Positions 1-9,103 of a DNA stretch of 64,000 nucleotides are shown one piece after another (the stretch's first letter is position 1; each line of letters starts with the position of its first letter). A program made the position numbers and the translations under genes. Location: positions 611,001-675,000 of the forward strand of contig NZ_CP022707.1 in NCBI RefSeq assembly GCF_025340265.1, written 5' to 3'. This DNA comes from Novosphingobium sp. 9 (lineage in GTDB: Bacteria > Pseudomonadota > Alphaproteobacteria > Sphingomonadales > Sphingomonadaceae). The notes beneath the pieces were generated by a model. It did not search any database, had not been told where the DNA came from, and saw nothing but the letters and a program-made list of their open reading frames with translations.

Positions 1-388
1 TCGCCAGCGGCGGCTTCGCCGTGATCGAAGGCGCCAGATCGCCGCCGCTGGGCGACAGGCGACCGTCGATCTGCGCGCCCTGCTCGATGGTGAGCGCGTC
101 GTAATGCACATCGCCGACGATCCGCGCGGTCTTGAGGATCACCACTTCGCGCGCGGTGATCGTGCCCTTGACGGTGCCCGAGATGCGCGCGGTCTTGGCC
201 TTGATGGCGCCGGTGATCTCGCTGCCTTCGCCCTGGACGAGGCCCTGGCAGGTGATGTCGCCCTCGACCCGGCCATCGACGTGAAGGTCGGCAGAGGCGT
301 TGACGTCGCCTTTCACCGAGACGTCGGGGCTGAGGATCGAGAAGGTCGAGGCCATGCCGCTGCGCGGCGCGATGTGGGGACGGGGCAT
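1..388 (-). CDS. Bactofilin family cytoskeletal protein (3' end outside window)
   Basis: The frame reads from an ATG at 388 towards base 1 and runs off the edge, leaving about 129 N-terminal residues. A short disordered leader is followed by a regular ladder of hydrophobic/glycine repeats (VKGDV, VDGRVEGDI, VKGTI, IVGDV, IDGRL), typical of the right-handed beta-helix of bactofilins, polymer-forming scaffolds that recruit cell-wall enzymes. The ATG directly follows the stop codon of the upstream M23 peptidase gene, so the two are almost certainly co-transcribed and translationally coupled. This bactofilin/M23 pairing is common in proteobacteria and points to a shared role in cell-wall shaping. 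The C-terminus cannot be assessed. Confidence 0.88.
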   Translation of the reverse strand, partial: MPRPHIAPRSGMASTFSILSPDVSVKGDVNASADLHVDGRVEGDITCQGLVQGEGSEITGAIKAKTARISGTVKGTITAREVVILKTARIVGDVHYDALTIEQGAQIDGRLSPSGGDLAPSITAKPPLA

Positions 389-1576
389 TTAGCGGGTTTC
401 CTGCTGCTGGACGTTGCGGGCGGCCTCCAGGAAAGGCCGGGGATTGACCGGGTTGCCGTTGACCCGGACTTCGAAATGGAGATGCGATCCGGTCGAGCGG
501 CCGGTGCTGCCCATGCGGGCGATCTGCGTACCGGCGTCGACTTTCTCGCCGACATGGGCATCGAAGCCTGAAAGGTGGCCATAGCGCGTCATCAGCCCGT
601 TGCCGTGGCTGACCTCGACACAGTTGCCATAGCCGCTGCGCTGGCCGACGAAAGTGACGGTGCCCTTGGCGGCGGCATAGATCGGCGAGCCCATCGGGCC
701 GGGGAAGTCGAGCCCGGCATGGAAGGCGCTGGCGCCGGTGAACGGGTCCGAACGGTAGCCGTAGCTCGACGAGACATAGGCGACATGCGCCGGCGAGACC
801 TGCGGGATGCTGGCCAGGCCGTTCTCCAGCGAATCCATCCGGGCGAGACTCTTGCCCAGCGCCCTGAAGCGCGGGTCGATGGTGCCATGCGTGCCGGTCG
901 AGAGTAGTTGCAGCGGGCCACCCTCGGCGGCGCGGGCGCGGACCATCATCGCGTTGGGATTGAGGCCGAGGCCACGGATCTGTGCAACGGCGCTCTCGCT
1001 GCGGGCGTCGGCATAGCGGGTGAGTCGGTCCACCATCGCGAACTGCTGCGCCTCGATCCGGTCAAGCTGGGCCGACGTGGGCAGGCCGCGCAGCGACAGG
1101 ACGGCGGCGCTGATCTTGTTCGGGTCGGTTGCGGTAGAGGCTGATGCGGCAGGGGAGGTCTCCAGCGCGGCATCGGTGGCGCCGTCCGAACCGAGATGGG
1201 CGTCCATCAGCTGTTCGAGCACCTGCTGGCGGCGGGCGAGGTCTTCGGTGCGGGCTTCCACGCCTTCGCGGTAGCGGGCGAGGCGCGCCTGCTCCTGCGC
1301 GACCTGCGCCTCGCGTCCGGCGAGCGCGGTCTGGCGGTCTCCCGCTGCGGCATGGCCCAGCGCCAGCGCGCCGAGCGAGGCAGCCGAACCGCCGACCAGC
1401 GCGAATGCGACCGCCGCCGCCGCGATCTGCGTGCGCGAGGACAGTTTCACAAAGCGGATCTGTCCTTGCGACCGCACGATGAACTCGCGGTCGGCAAAGG
1501 CATTCCGCAGGCGCTGTTTCAGCACCGCGACATTCGGTAAGTTCAAGACGACCCCGCCACAAAGCCGGAACGGCAC
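389..1576 (-). CDS. M23 family metallopeptidase, membrane-anchored
   Basis: A predicted 395-residue peptidoglycan endopeptidase. It has a basic N-terminus, one membrane segment (about residues 50-75), an Ala/Arg/Glu-rich coiled coil (about 75-130), a linker and a C-terminal LytM/M23 domain. The zinc ligands look intact: H286 and D290 in FHAGLDF, and the HLH motif at 365-367. It should cut peptide cross-links in the periplasm. It is upstream of, and abuts, the bactofilin gene. The longest reading begins at a GTG (1576) without an obvious ribosome site, so the true start may lie somewhat downstream. The DNA from 1577 to 1837 separates it from divergent proA and must hold both promoters. Confidence 0.88.
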   Translation of the reverse strand: MPFRLCGGVVLNLPNVAVLKQRLRNAFADREFIVRSQGQIRFVKLSSRTQIAAAAVAFALVGGSAASLGALALGHAAAGDRQTALAGREAQVAQEQARLARYREGVEARTEDLARRQQVLEQLMDAHLGSDGATDAALETSPAASASTATDPNKISAAVLSLRGLPTSAQLDRIEAQQFAMVDRLTRYADARSESAVAQIRGLGLNPNAMMVRARAAEGGPLQLLSTGTHGTIDPRFRALGKSLARMDSLENGLASIPQVSPAHVAYVSSSYGYRSDPFTGASAFHAGLDFPGPMGSPIYAAAKGTVTFVGQRSGYGNCVEVSHGNGLMTRYGHLSGFDAHVGEKVDAGTQIARMGSTGRSTGSHLHFEVRVNGNPVNPRPFLEAARNVQQQETR

Positions 1577-1837
1577 GCCCGATCAGAGCGCCGCTTCCGC
1601 AAGGCCGCTGCGCTAGCAAAACCGCCGCGCTCTGGCGAATCCGCCCGCCGTAATCTTCCGTAGATTCGGGCCGAGTCGAAATCGGCAGGCGATGAACGGA
1701 TGCCCGGTGTCGCATGCCCGTTACGTGTGCCGTTGCCCTGTGGTCCTGCGAATCGCCGGAACGCGCGCGAATCTGCCATTTCCGGCCAGTGACAGGGCGG
1801 TGACAGGCGCGTACGTCGATGATAGGACACGCAGCCT

Positions 1838-3127
1838 ATGGAACAGGATCTTCAGCTCGCCCCCGTCGCCACGACGGAAACGCCCGAAGCGCTCGTCGCC
1901 CGCTTTGCGCGCGATGGCCGCGCGGCGCAGGCCGTGCTCGCCACCTTGAGTGACGAGGCCAAGCGTGCCGCGCTCGTCAGCGCCGCCGCCGCGCTGCGGG
2001 CCGCAGAGCCAGCGATCCTCGAAGCCAACGCGCAGGACATCGCCGCGGGCGAGGCCAAAGGGCTGTCGGGCGCGATGCTCGACCGCCTGCGTCTCGACGC
2101 CGGGCGCCTTGCCGGGATCGCCGATGCCGTCGATCAGGTGGCGGTGCTCGCCGATCCGGTGGGCGAGGTGATTTCGGCAAGCGAGCGGCCCAACGGCCTC
2201 AAGCTGTCGCGCGTGCGTATTCCCATCGGGCTGATCGGGATCATCTACGAAAGCCGCCCCAATGTGACGGCGGATGCGGCGGCGCTGTGCCTGCGCTCGG
2301 GCAATGCCGTGCTGCTGCGCGGCGGCAGCGAGGCGCTGCATTCGAACCGCGCGATCCTGTCCGCGATGGTCGCAGGGCTCGAAGCCGCGGGCGTTCCCGG
2401 CGCGGCGGTGCAACTGGTGCCCACGCAGGACCGTGCGGTCGTCGGCGCGATGCTGACGGCGGCGGGGCTGATCGACATGATCGTGCCGCGCGGGGGCAAG
2501 AGCCTGGTCGCGCGCGTGCAGGCCGATGCCCGCGTGCCGGTGCTCGCCCACCTCGACGGGCTTTGCCATACCTATGTGCACGAGGCCGCCGATCCCGAGA
2601 TGGCACGCGCGCTGACGCTCAATGCCAAGATGCGTCGCACCGGCATCTGCGGCTCGATGGAGACGCTGCTGCTCGACGCGCGCTTCCCCGAAAGCGCTTC
2701 GGTGGTTGCCGGGCTGATCGAGGCGGGCTGCGAAGTGCGCGGCGATGCCCGCGCCCGTGCGCTCGACCCGCGCGTGCTGCCCGCCACCGACGAGGACTGG
2801 GATACCGAATATCTCGACGCGGTGCTGTCGGTCGCGGTGGTCGATGGCCTCGATGCCGCGCTTGCGCATATCGCCAAGCACTCCTCGCACCACACCGATG
2901 CCATCGTCACGGCGGATGCGGAGGTGGCGGAGCGCTTCCTCAATGCAGTCGACAGCGCGATCGTGATGGTCAATGCCTCCAGCCAGTTCGCCGATGGCGG
3001 CGAGTTCGGGCTGGGTGCCGAGATCGGTATCGCCACCGGGCGCCTCCACGCGCGCGGGCCGGTCGCGCTGGAAGGGCTGACCACCTACAAGTGGCAGGTG
3101 CGCGGGACCGGGCAGGCGCGCCCGTAA
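1838..3127 (+). CDS. proA: Glutamate-5-semialdehyde dehydrogenase (gamma-glutamyl phosphate reductase)
   Basis: A 429-residue cytoplasmic enzyme that reduces gamma-glutamyl phosphate to glutamate-5-semialdehyde with NADPH in proline synthesis. The length fits the family. The aldehyde-dehydrogenase-type signatures are clear: IGIIYESRPNVT and LRGGSEA in the middle, VLAHLDGLCHTYV, the catalytic-cysteine region MRRTGICGSMETLL, and KHSSHHTDAI. An ATG start is used. It is the first gene of a plus-strand run continuing with nadD, rsfS and rlmH, an arrangement widespread in alphaproteobacteria. proB is not in the window. Confidence 0.97.
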   Translation: MEQDLQLAPVATTETPEALVARFARDGRAAQAVLATLSDEAKRAALVSAAAALRAAEPAILEANAQDIAAGEAKGLSGAMLDRLRLDAGRLAGIADAVDQVAVLADPVGEVISASERPNGLKLSRVRIPIGLIGIIYESRPNVTADAAALCLRSGNAVLLRGGSEALHSNRAILSAMVAGLEAAGVPGAAVQLVPTQDRAVVGAMLTAAGLIDMIVPRGGKSLVARVQADARVPVLAHLDGLCHTYVHEAADPEMARALTLNAKMRRTGICGSMETLLLDARFPESASVVAGLIEAGCEVRGDARARALDPRVLPATDEDWDTEYLDAVLSVAVVDGLDAALAHIAKHSSHHTDAIVTADAEVAERFLNAVDSAIVMVNASSQFADGGEFGLGAEIGIATGRLHARGPVALEGLTTYKWQVRGTGQARP

Positions 3128-3182
3128 GAACCGGCGCGCCGACGCAAGCCTGGTGACTCTGACCTTCGTGACTCGACCGACC

Positions 3183-3851
3183 ATGATCCGCAGCGGCCCG
3201 GTGACCGGGCTGCTGGGCGGCAGCTTCAACCCGGCGCACGGCGGGCACCGGCGCATCACGCTGTTCGCGGCCGAGGCGCTGGCGCTCGACGAGGTGTGGT
3301 GGCTGGTATCTCCCGGCAATCCGCTCAAGGCGAAAGAGGGCATGGCGCCGCTGGCGGCACGCTGCGAATCGGCACAGAAGCAGGCCCGTCGCGCGCGGAT
3401 TCGCGTGACCGCGCTGGAGCGCGAACTGGGCACCCGCTACACGGTCGACACGCTGCGCGCGGTGCTGAAACGCTGGCCGAAACGTCGCTTCGTGTGGCTG
3501 ATGGGAGCGGACAATCTGGCCCAGTTGCACCGCTGGAAGGACTGGCGAACGCTGGCGCGACTCATGCCGATTGCGGTTGTCGCCCGTCCGGGGTATGATG
3601 ATGCCGTCGTCGCGAGCCCCGCGATGGCCTGGTTGAGGCGTTTCCGGCGGCCTTTGTCCAGTCTCGAGCGGCCGGAAAGGTGGAGCGCACCGGTACTGGT
3701 GACATTGCGGTTCGATCCCGACACGCGGTCGGCCACGGCGATACGCCGGGCAGATCCGGACTGGGCCCGAAAGTCTACGACACGGCTTTCGAGAGGTCGG
3801 CAGCTTCGTGACCAGGTCACGCGGCGCCTGATTTCCGGCACTTGGTCGTGA
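3183..3851 (+). CDS. nadD: Nicotinate-nucleotide adenylyltransferase
   Basis: Transfers AMP from ATP to nicotinate mononucleotide in NAD synthesis. The N-terminus carries the nucleotidyltransferase signature GLLGGSFNPAHGGHR, and later VWLMGADNLAQLHRWKDW matches the family's substrate-binding region. The C-terminal ISSTxxR-type motif is less canonical than usual (DTRSATAIRR). I chose the ATG at 3183, which places GSFNPAH about a dozen residues from the start as in homologues. An in-frame GTG at 3153 is the alternative. It is about 222 residues long and lies 55 bp after proA, ahead of rsfS. No strong ribosome site precedes either start. Confidence 0.93.
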   Translation: MIRSGPVTGLLGGSFNPAHGGHRRITLFAAEALALDEVWWLVSPGNPLKAKEGMAPLAARCESAQKQARRARIRVTALERELGTRYTVDTLRAVLKRWPKRRFVWLMGADNLAQLHRWKDWRTLARLMPIAVVARPGYDDAVVASPAMAWLRRFRRPLSSLERPERWSAPVLVTLRFDPDTRSATAIRRADPDWARKSTTRLSRGRQLRDQVTRRLISGTWS

Positions 3852-3976
3852 TACGAGAAGCAGCCTCTCCCCTCGCCCCCGACAACGACAAGACCCGATC
3901 GCGCGCGGTCGTGCGGCAACCCGTCCGGGTTTGCCGCCGAATGTGCCGGTCCCTGAAAGGAGCACACACGACCTAG

Positions 3977-4405
3977 ATGCCACAGGCACAAACCCAGCCG
4001 GAATCGACCGGCATTTCTGCCCCGACCGCGAGCCAGACCGGGACCGCGAACCTGCCCACGGTCGAATCCGACGATCCCTTGCTGTCGCTCGTCCTGCGTT
4101 CGCTCGACGATGATCAGGCGCAGGAGCTCGTCACGATCGATCTGGGCGGTAAGTCCAGCATCGCCGATTTCATGGTGATCGCCTCGGGCCGTTCGACCCG
4201 TCAGGTTGCCGCGATGGCCCAGAAACTGGGTGAGCGCATCAAGCAGGGCGGCTTCGGCCATGCCCGTGTCGAAGGCCTTCCCGCAGCCGACTGGGTGCTG
4301 GTCGATGCCGGCGGCGTTGTCGTCCACCTGTTCCGCCCCGAAGTGCGCACGTTCTACAATCTGGAACGTATGTGGGGCTTTGACGGACCCAGCGGCGCCG
4401 CCTGA
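3977..4405 (+). CDS. rsfS: Ribosome silencing factor
   Basis: A 142-residue RsfS/Iojap protein that binds ribosomal protein uL14 and blocks 50S-30S joining when nutrients are short. The domain follows a roughly 30-residue low-complexity leader: LRSLDDDQAQELVTIDL, then SSIADFMVIASGRSTRQV and WVLVDAGGVVVHLFRPEVR, all family hallmarks. The ATG follows an AAAGGAGC site at about 3956, with a rather long spacer. It sits between nadD and rlmH, a conserved trio. Confidence 0.95.
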   Translation: MPQAQTQPESTGISAPTASQTGTANLPTVESDDPLLSLVLRSLDDDQAQELVTIDLGGKSSIADFMVIASGRSTRQVAAMAQKLGERIKQGGFGHARVEGLPAADWVLVDAGGVVVHLFRPEVRTFYNLERMWGFDGPSGAA

Positions 4406-4557
4406 TCGCGGCCGATATGTCGGGCGCCTCGGCTGTCATGTCGAGGCGACACATATCAACCGGGCAGGCCTTGTCGGGGCGCTTTCAAGCGATCGAAGGC
4501 CTGCGCAAGTCCATGTAGGGCTTGCGCCGGGCGCCGTGCTGGCGCACCGCCTGTCCC

Positions 4558-4983
4558 ATGCTTCTGCACATCATCGCCCGCGGCAAGATCGCCCGTTCGC
4601 CCGAAGCCGAACTGCTAGATCGCTATGCCAAGCGCCTGACCTGGCCGTTCCGTCACAGCGAACTGCCCGATGTCGGCGGGCGGATTCCGCCTCCCACCCA
4701 TACCCCGGTGCGCGAAGTCCTGCTGGACGAGCGCGGCAAGCTGATGAGCAGCGAGGAGTTCGCCGCGCTGCTCGGGCGCTGGCGCGACGAGGGCGTGCGC
4801 GAATGCCGCTTCCTGATCGGCGCGGCGGACGGCCATGGCGACGAGGCGCGGGCTGAGGCCGATCACCTCCTGTGCTTCGGGCGCATGACCTGGCCGCACC
4901 TGATGGTCCGCGCGATGCTGGCCGAGCAACTCTGGCGCGCCACCGCGATTCTGGCCGGGCATCCGTATCATCGGTCGGGCTGA
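4558..4983 (+). CDS. rlmH: 23S rRNA (pseudouridine1915-N3)-methyltransferase RlmH
   Basis: A SPOUT-class methyltransferase acting on pseudouridine 1915 in helix 69 of 23S rRNA. The start was placed at the ATG at 4558 (protein MLLHIIARGKI), as in homologues, rather than at an upstream in-frame ATG at 4522. The protein has 141 residues, slightly short for the family. Recognisable elements are FLIGAADGHG (SAM-binding loop) and the C-terminal knot WPHLMVRAMLAEQLWRA followed by GHPYHR. It lies 152 bp downstream of rsfS. Confidence 0.94.
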   Translation: MLLHIIARGKIARSPEAELLDRYAKRLTWPFRHSELPDVGGRIPPPTHTPVREVLLDERGKLMSSEEFAALLGRWRDEGVRECRFLIGAADGHGDEARAEADHLLCFGRMTWPHLMVRAMLAEQLWRATAILAGHPYHRSG

Positions 4984-5025
4984 GAGAGCGTTGGACATTC
5001 CTCGCAGCCGATCTAGACAGCGCGT

Positions 5026-6300
5026 GTGAGCCTTTCTTCGCGCGCCCTCCCATCCCGACGCCTGAACCGTGGCGCGCTGCTTGGCGCGACGCTGCTGGTG
5101 GCCGTGGGGGCAGGGATGTTGGCCCGTCCGGGGCAGGGTCAGGGCGACAGCCTTGCCGTGCTCGATCCCGCTGCCGATGCCGCGCAGGCCCGCCGGCAGA
5201 TGGCGCAGGCCCGGCGCGAGGGCGAGATTGCCCGCCAGCGTGCCGACAAACTCGAAGCGAAAGCGAGAGTGGCAGGCGCGCAGGTCGAGAAGACCGCGCA
5301 GGCTGCCGCTGCCGTCGCCGCGCGCATCCAGCAGAACGAGGCCGACATCGCCGCCCGGCAGGCAAGGATCGCGCTGATCTCTGCCGAGCGTGAACGGCTG
5401 CGGGCAGACCTTGCGCGCAGGCAGGCGCCGCTGATCCGGCTGACCGGTTCGCTCCAGCGCCTCTCGCGCCGTCCGCCGCTGTTCGCGCTGCTGCGCCCCG
5501 GCTCGGTGCGCGATCTCGTCTACATGCGCGCGGTGCTCGATTCGGTGATGCCCGAGGTGGAAGCGCGCACGGCGGACCTGCGTGCCGATATCGCCCGCGC
5601 CCGCACGCTGGAGGCCGACGCGCGCGAGGCCAATGCCGATCTTCAGGCGGCGCAGGATGATCTCGGCAAGCGTCGCACCGAACTGGCGGTGCTCGAATCG
5701 CGCCAGCGCCTTGCCAGCCGCGCCGCCTCCGGGCTGGCCGCACGCGAGCAGGACCATGCCCTCGCGCTGGGCGAGCAGGCGCGCGATCTTTCCGACCTGA
5801 TCGACACGATGGGCGCGCAGGGGCGGTTGCGCGCGCAACTGGCGTCGCTTCCCGGCCCGGTCATGAAACCTGCTGACCCGACCCGCACGCAGGCGGTGAC
5901 GGCGGCGGACTTCACGCCTCCACCGCAAGGGCTCGGCAACTATGTCCTGCCGGTGGCAGGCCGGGTCGTGACCGGCTTTGGCGAGGCGTTGCCGGGACAG
6001 CCCGGTGCCAGTGGGCTGACGCTGGAGACCGGCGCGCAGGCGCAGGTGGTGGCACCGGCGGATGGGCGCGTTGCCTACGCCGGGGTCTATCGCGGGTTCG
6101 GGCAGATCGTGATCGTCGAGCATGCGGGCGGCTGGACCTCGCTCGTCACCGGCCTTGCCCGGCTCGACGTGGCGGTGGGCGACAGGCTGGTGGCGGGATC
6201 GCCGCTGGGCGTTGCCGGGGCCGGGCATCCGCAGGTTACGATCGAGCTGCGCCGCGATTCGGTTCCGGTTAATCCGCTGCTCTATATCCACGCGCCATAA
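5026..6300 (+). CDS. EnvC-like murein hydrolase activator (degenerate LytM domain)
   Basis: A 424-residue protein from a GTG start with an N-terminal membrane/signal segment (about residues 15-35), a long coiled coil rich in Ala/Arg/Gln (about 45-265) and a C-terminal LytM/M23-like domain (about 305-420). The normal zinc ligands are missing: where active enzymes have HxxxD and HxH this protein shows SGLTLET and PQVTIEL. That is the arrangement of EnvC, which activates cell-division amidases instead of cutting peptidoglycan itself. It lies 42 bp after rlmH and ahead of ctpA. The activator role is inferred from domain order and the lost ligands; no partner amidase is in the window. Confidence 0.85.
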   Translation: MSLSSRALPSRRLNRGALLGATLLVAVGAGMLARPGQGQGDSLAVLDPAADAAQARRQMAQARREGEIARQRADKLEAKARVAGAQVEKTAQAAAAVAARIQQNEADIAARQARIALISAERERLRADLARRQAPLIRLTGSLQRLSRRPPLFALLRPGSVRDLVYMRAVLDSVMPEVEARTADLRADIARARTLEADAREANADLQAAQDDLGKRRTELAVLESRQRLASRAASGLAAREQDHALALGEQARDLSDLIDTMGAQGRLRAQLASLPGPVMKPADPTRTQAVTAADFTPPPQGLGNYVLPVAGRVVTGFGEALPGQPGASGLTLETGAQAQVVAPADGRVAYAGVYRGFGQIVIVEHAGGWTSLVTGLARLDVAVGDRLVAGSPLGVAGAGHPQVTIELRRDSVPVNPLLYIHAP

Positions 6301-6447
6301 CTTGCGCTTTTTACGTGCAGCTTTCGTACCTTCGCCCCCGGCTCTTCGCTGGAAAAGCACGGCGCGGCTCGATAGAGTGACGGCCCTGCGACAATACCGG
6401 ACGGCGCCTTGCCGACCCGGATCGACTGACGAGAGGCCCCAAGCCCG

Positions 6448-7851
6448 ATGAAGTTCCTGCCCCTGATGCGCGCTACCCTGCTGGTTTCCGCCGTGGCGAT
6501 GTTGCCTGCGGCCACAGCGGGCCTTGCCGCCGTCGACAGCCAGGTGAACCCGGAATTCGGCAAGCTTTTCGAGATCTACCAGCTGATCAAGGAAAACTAC
6601 GTCGATCCGGTCGATGACGACAAGCTGGTGAAGGGCGCGATCGACGGCATGATGGCCAGCCTCGATCCGCATTCGGACTATCTCGATGGCGCCGCGCTGG
6701 ACCGTCTGGAGACGATGATCGACGGCAACTATACCGGCCTTGGCCTTTCCGTGGTCGAGGATGACGGCGTGGTGAAGGTGATCTCGCCGTTCAAGGGCAG
6801 CCCGGCGGACAAGGCGGGGATCAAGGCGGGCGATTACATCACCCATATCGACGGCAAGCTCTATTACGAGCAGGACCTCGACGAGGCGGTCGACAAGATG
6901 CGCGGGCCTTCGGGCACCACGGTGAAGCTCACCGTCTATCGTCCCGGCCGTCCCGATTCGTTCGACGTCACCGTGACGCGCGGGGTGATCGAGCTGGAGC
7001 CGGTCACGTCCGAGCTGAAGGGCGATATCGGCGTCGTCAGCGTCAACGAGTTTTCCAAGAACGTCGGGCGCGATGTCGCCAAGGCGATCACCACGCTGCG
7101 CCAGCAGGCCGCGACCAAGGGCACCAAGATGAACGGTCTGGTGCTCGACCTGCGCTCCAACCCCGGTGGTTCGCTGGACGAGGCGGTGGCGCTGTCCGAC
7201 CTTTTCATCGACCACGGCGTGATCGTCTCGCAGCGCGGACGCCTTGCCAGCGAGAACCAGGTCTATCGCGCCGAGACGGTGTTCAAGGGCGATGCCGTTC
7301 CGGGCATGCCGATCATCGTGCTGGTCGATGCGGGCTCGGCCTCGGCGTCCGAGATCGTCGCGGGTGCGCTGCAGGACAGCCACCGCGCGGTGATCATGGG
7401 CCAGCGCACTTTCGGCAAGGGCTCGGTCCAGTCGTTCATCCAGCTCGACAAGACCAGCGCGATCAAGATCACCACGGCGCGCTATTACACGCCATCGGGC
7501 CACTCGGTGCAGGAAGGCGGCATCGACCCCGACATTGCCGTGCCGCAGTTGACCGATCCCGATGCCCGCGCCCGCAACGAACGCGCGGTGCGCGAATCCG
7601 ACCTGCGCGGCCACCTGATCAACGAATCGTCGATGGCCGACAAGGAGCTGGAGCAGGACCAGAAGCCCGATCCGCGCTTCAACATCAGCGCCGAGCAGCT
7701 CAAGAAGGACGGCATCACCGACTTCCAGCTGCACTACGCGATCGAGACGCTCGACCGCGTGCAGGGCAAGCCCGCCGCGCTTGCCGCGACGGTTCCGCCC
7801 AAGCCTGCGGCGGAAAAGCCTGCTGCCAAGACTCCCGCCAAGTCCAACTGA
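6448..7851 (+). CDS. ctpA: S41 family carboxy-terminal processing peptidase
   Basis: A 467-residue periplasmic protease that trims or degrades envelope proteins from their C-termini. The order is: signal peptide (about 1-28), cap region with YVDPVDDDKLVKGAIDGMM, a PDZ domain (about 90-175, including GLGLSVVEDDG and GIKAGDYI) and the S41 protease core. The Ser-Lys dyad is probably S299 in GSASASE and K324 in RTFGKGSVQ, with the 25-residue spacing seen in Prc/CtpA. A Pro/Ala/Lys-rich tail closes the protein. The ATG is preceded by a GAGAGG site. The EnvC-like/ctpA pairing is common in alphaproteobacteria. Confidence 0.96.
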   Translation: MKFLPLMRATLLVSAVAMLPAATAGLAAVDSQVNPEFGKLFEIYQLIKENYVDPVDDDKLVKGAIDGMMASLDPHSDYLDGAALDRLETMIDGNYTGLGLSVVEDDGVVKVISPFKGSPADKAGIKAGDYITHIDGKLYYEQDLDEAVDKMRGPSGTTVKLTVYRPGRPDSFDVTVTRGVIELEPVTSELKGDIGVVSVNEFSKNVGRDVAKAITTLRQQAATKGTKMNGLVLDLRSNPGGSLDEAVALSDLFIDHGVIVSQRGRLASENQVYRAETVFKGDAVPGMPIIVLVDAGSASASEIVAGALQDSHRAVIMGQRTFGKGSVQSFIQLDKTSAIKITTARYYTPSGHSVQEGGIDPDIAVPQLTDPDARARNERAVRESDLRGHLINESSMADKELEQDQKPDPRFNISAEQLKKDGITDFQLHYAIETLDRVQGKPAALAATVPPKPAAEKPAAKTPAKSN

Positions 7852-7873
7852 TCCCGATCGGAACCCTGCCGCG

Positions 7874-8365
7874 ATGACCGTTGCCGTTTCCCCTTCGCTT
7901 CGTCTGGCGCGCATCATCGCGCTGGCGGTTCCCGTCTGCGCGCTGGGTGGCGCCTATATCGGGCAGTACGCCTTCGGGCTGTTCCCGTGCGAGATGTGCT
8001 GGTGGCAGCGCTATCCGCATTTCGTGGCGCTGGTGCTGGCGCTGCTGGCGTTCTGGTGGCGCCCGGTACGTCCGCTGGTGGCGGTTGCGGGGCTTGCCTT
8101 GCTGGTCACGGGACTGATCGGCGGCTATCATGCCGGGGTCGAGTATCACTGGTGGAAGGGCGTGACCGAATGCACCTCCACCGTGTTTAGCGGCGGTGGC
8201 GGCAGTTCGCTCGACGCGGTGCTGTCGGCCCCGCTGATCCGCTGCGACGTGGCGCAGTGGAGCCTGTTCGGGATTTCGCTGGCCGGGTGGAACTTCCTGT
8301 TCTCCACCGCCGGTGCGATCGCGATTTTCCTGCTGCTGACGCGGCGCGAGAAGAGGTTTGCCTGA
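7874..8365 (+). CDS. dsbB: Disulfide bond formation protein B (DsbB family)
   Basis: An inner-membrane quinone-linked oxidase that re-oxidises DsbA-type thioredoxins. From the ATG at 7874 it has 163 residues and four membrane segments. The first redox pair is in PCEMCWWQRYPH. The second pair sits in the second periplasmic loop, at TECTST and IRCDVAQW. It begins 22 bp after ctpA and ends one base before coq7. A DsbA-like protein is encoded about 25 kb away at 33586-34404 and could be a partner (inference). Confidence 0.93.
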   Translation: MTVAVSPSLRLARIIALAVPVCALGGAYIGQYAFGLFPCEMCWWQRYPHFVALVLALLAFWWRPVRPLVAVAGLALLVTGLIGGYHAGVEYHWWKGVTECTSTVFSGGGGSSLDAVLSAPLIRCDVAQWSLFGISLAGWNFLFSTAGAIAIFLLLTRREKRFA

Positions 8366-8366
8366 G

Positions 8367-8939
8367 ATGAGCACTGCAAGCATGGGCACTTCAGGCATGA
8401 CGGCCAGCAGCTATCACAAGCGCCGCGCGGCGCAGCGCTTCTCGCGCATGATCCGCGTCGATCAGGCGGGCGAGTACGGGGCAGTGCGCATCTATGCCGG
8501 GCAACTGGCGGTGATGGGATCGCGCGGGCCGCATTCGAACGAGATCGTCCACATGCTGGCGCAGGAAGAGGTCCACAAGGCGCGCTTCGATCAGATGATC
8601 GCCGAGCGCGGCGTGCGCCCGACGCTGCTCCAGCCGTTCTGGTCGGTCGCCGGGTTCGCGCTGGGCGCGGTGACGGCACTGATCGGGCCGGAAGGGGCGA
8701 TGGCCTGCACGGCGGCGGTCGAGACCGAGATCGATAAGCACTATACCCAGCAGATCGAGGAGATCGGCAAGGACGATCCCGAACTGGCCGAGGTGGTCCA
8801 CAAGTTCCGCGACGAGGAGCGCGAGCACCGCGACGCCGCGCTGGCCGCAGGGGCGGAGAAGGCGCCTGCCTATCCGCTGCTCTATGCGGCGATCCGGCTG
8901 GGCTGCAAGGCGGCGATCCGGTTGTCGGAACGCTTCTGA
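8367..8939 (+). CDS. coq7: Demethoxyubiquinone hydroxylase (Coq7/CAT5 family)
   Basis: A carboxylate-bridged di-iron monooxygenase that hydroxylates 2-polyprenyl-3-methyl-6-methoxy-1,4-benzoquinone in ubiquinone synthesis. The protein has 190 residues from the ATG at 8367, one base after the dsbB stop. Both halves of the four-helix bundle show ligand motifs: DQAGEYGAVRIY and HMLAQEEVHKARF in the first, ETEIDKHY and RDEEREHRDAAL in the second. Tight spacing suggests co-transcription with dsbB. Confidence 0.96.
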   Translation: MSTASMGTSGMTASSYHKRRAAQRFSRMIRVDQAGEYGAVRIYAGQLAVMGSRGPHSNEIVHMLAQEEVHKARFDQMIAERGVRPTLLQPFWSVAGFALGAVTALIGPEGAMACTAAVETEIDKHYTQQIEEIGKDDPELAEVVHKFRDEEREHRDAALAAGAEKAPAYPLLYAAIRLGCKAAIRLSERF

Positions 8940-9103
8940 TCGCAGGCGGTTATCACAGAAGGCCGGTATCGGGCCGAGGGCTGTATCGAAGTGTGTCCGG
9001 AAAGACGCCGCAGCTACCCTTCGCGATCCGGCTGGCCTATATTGAAAAGAGGAAACGGCAGGCCCCACTTCGACCGGCCCGTTTGCCAAGGAGTTCCCGT
9101 AAG

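Noticed and set aside
1721..3433. A 570-codon minus-strand open frame opposite proA
   Set aside because: proA has family motifs throughout; the antisense frame has none.
4615..7917. A 1100-codon open frame on the minus strand antisense to rlmH, the EnvC-like gene and ctpA
   Set aside because: The plus-strand genes have clear domains and catalytic motifs. The antisense product is a low-complexity Arg/Gly/His-rich sequence typical of high-GC shadow frames.
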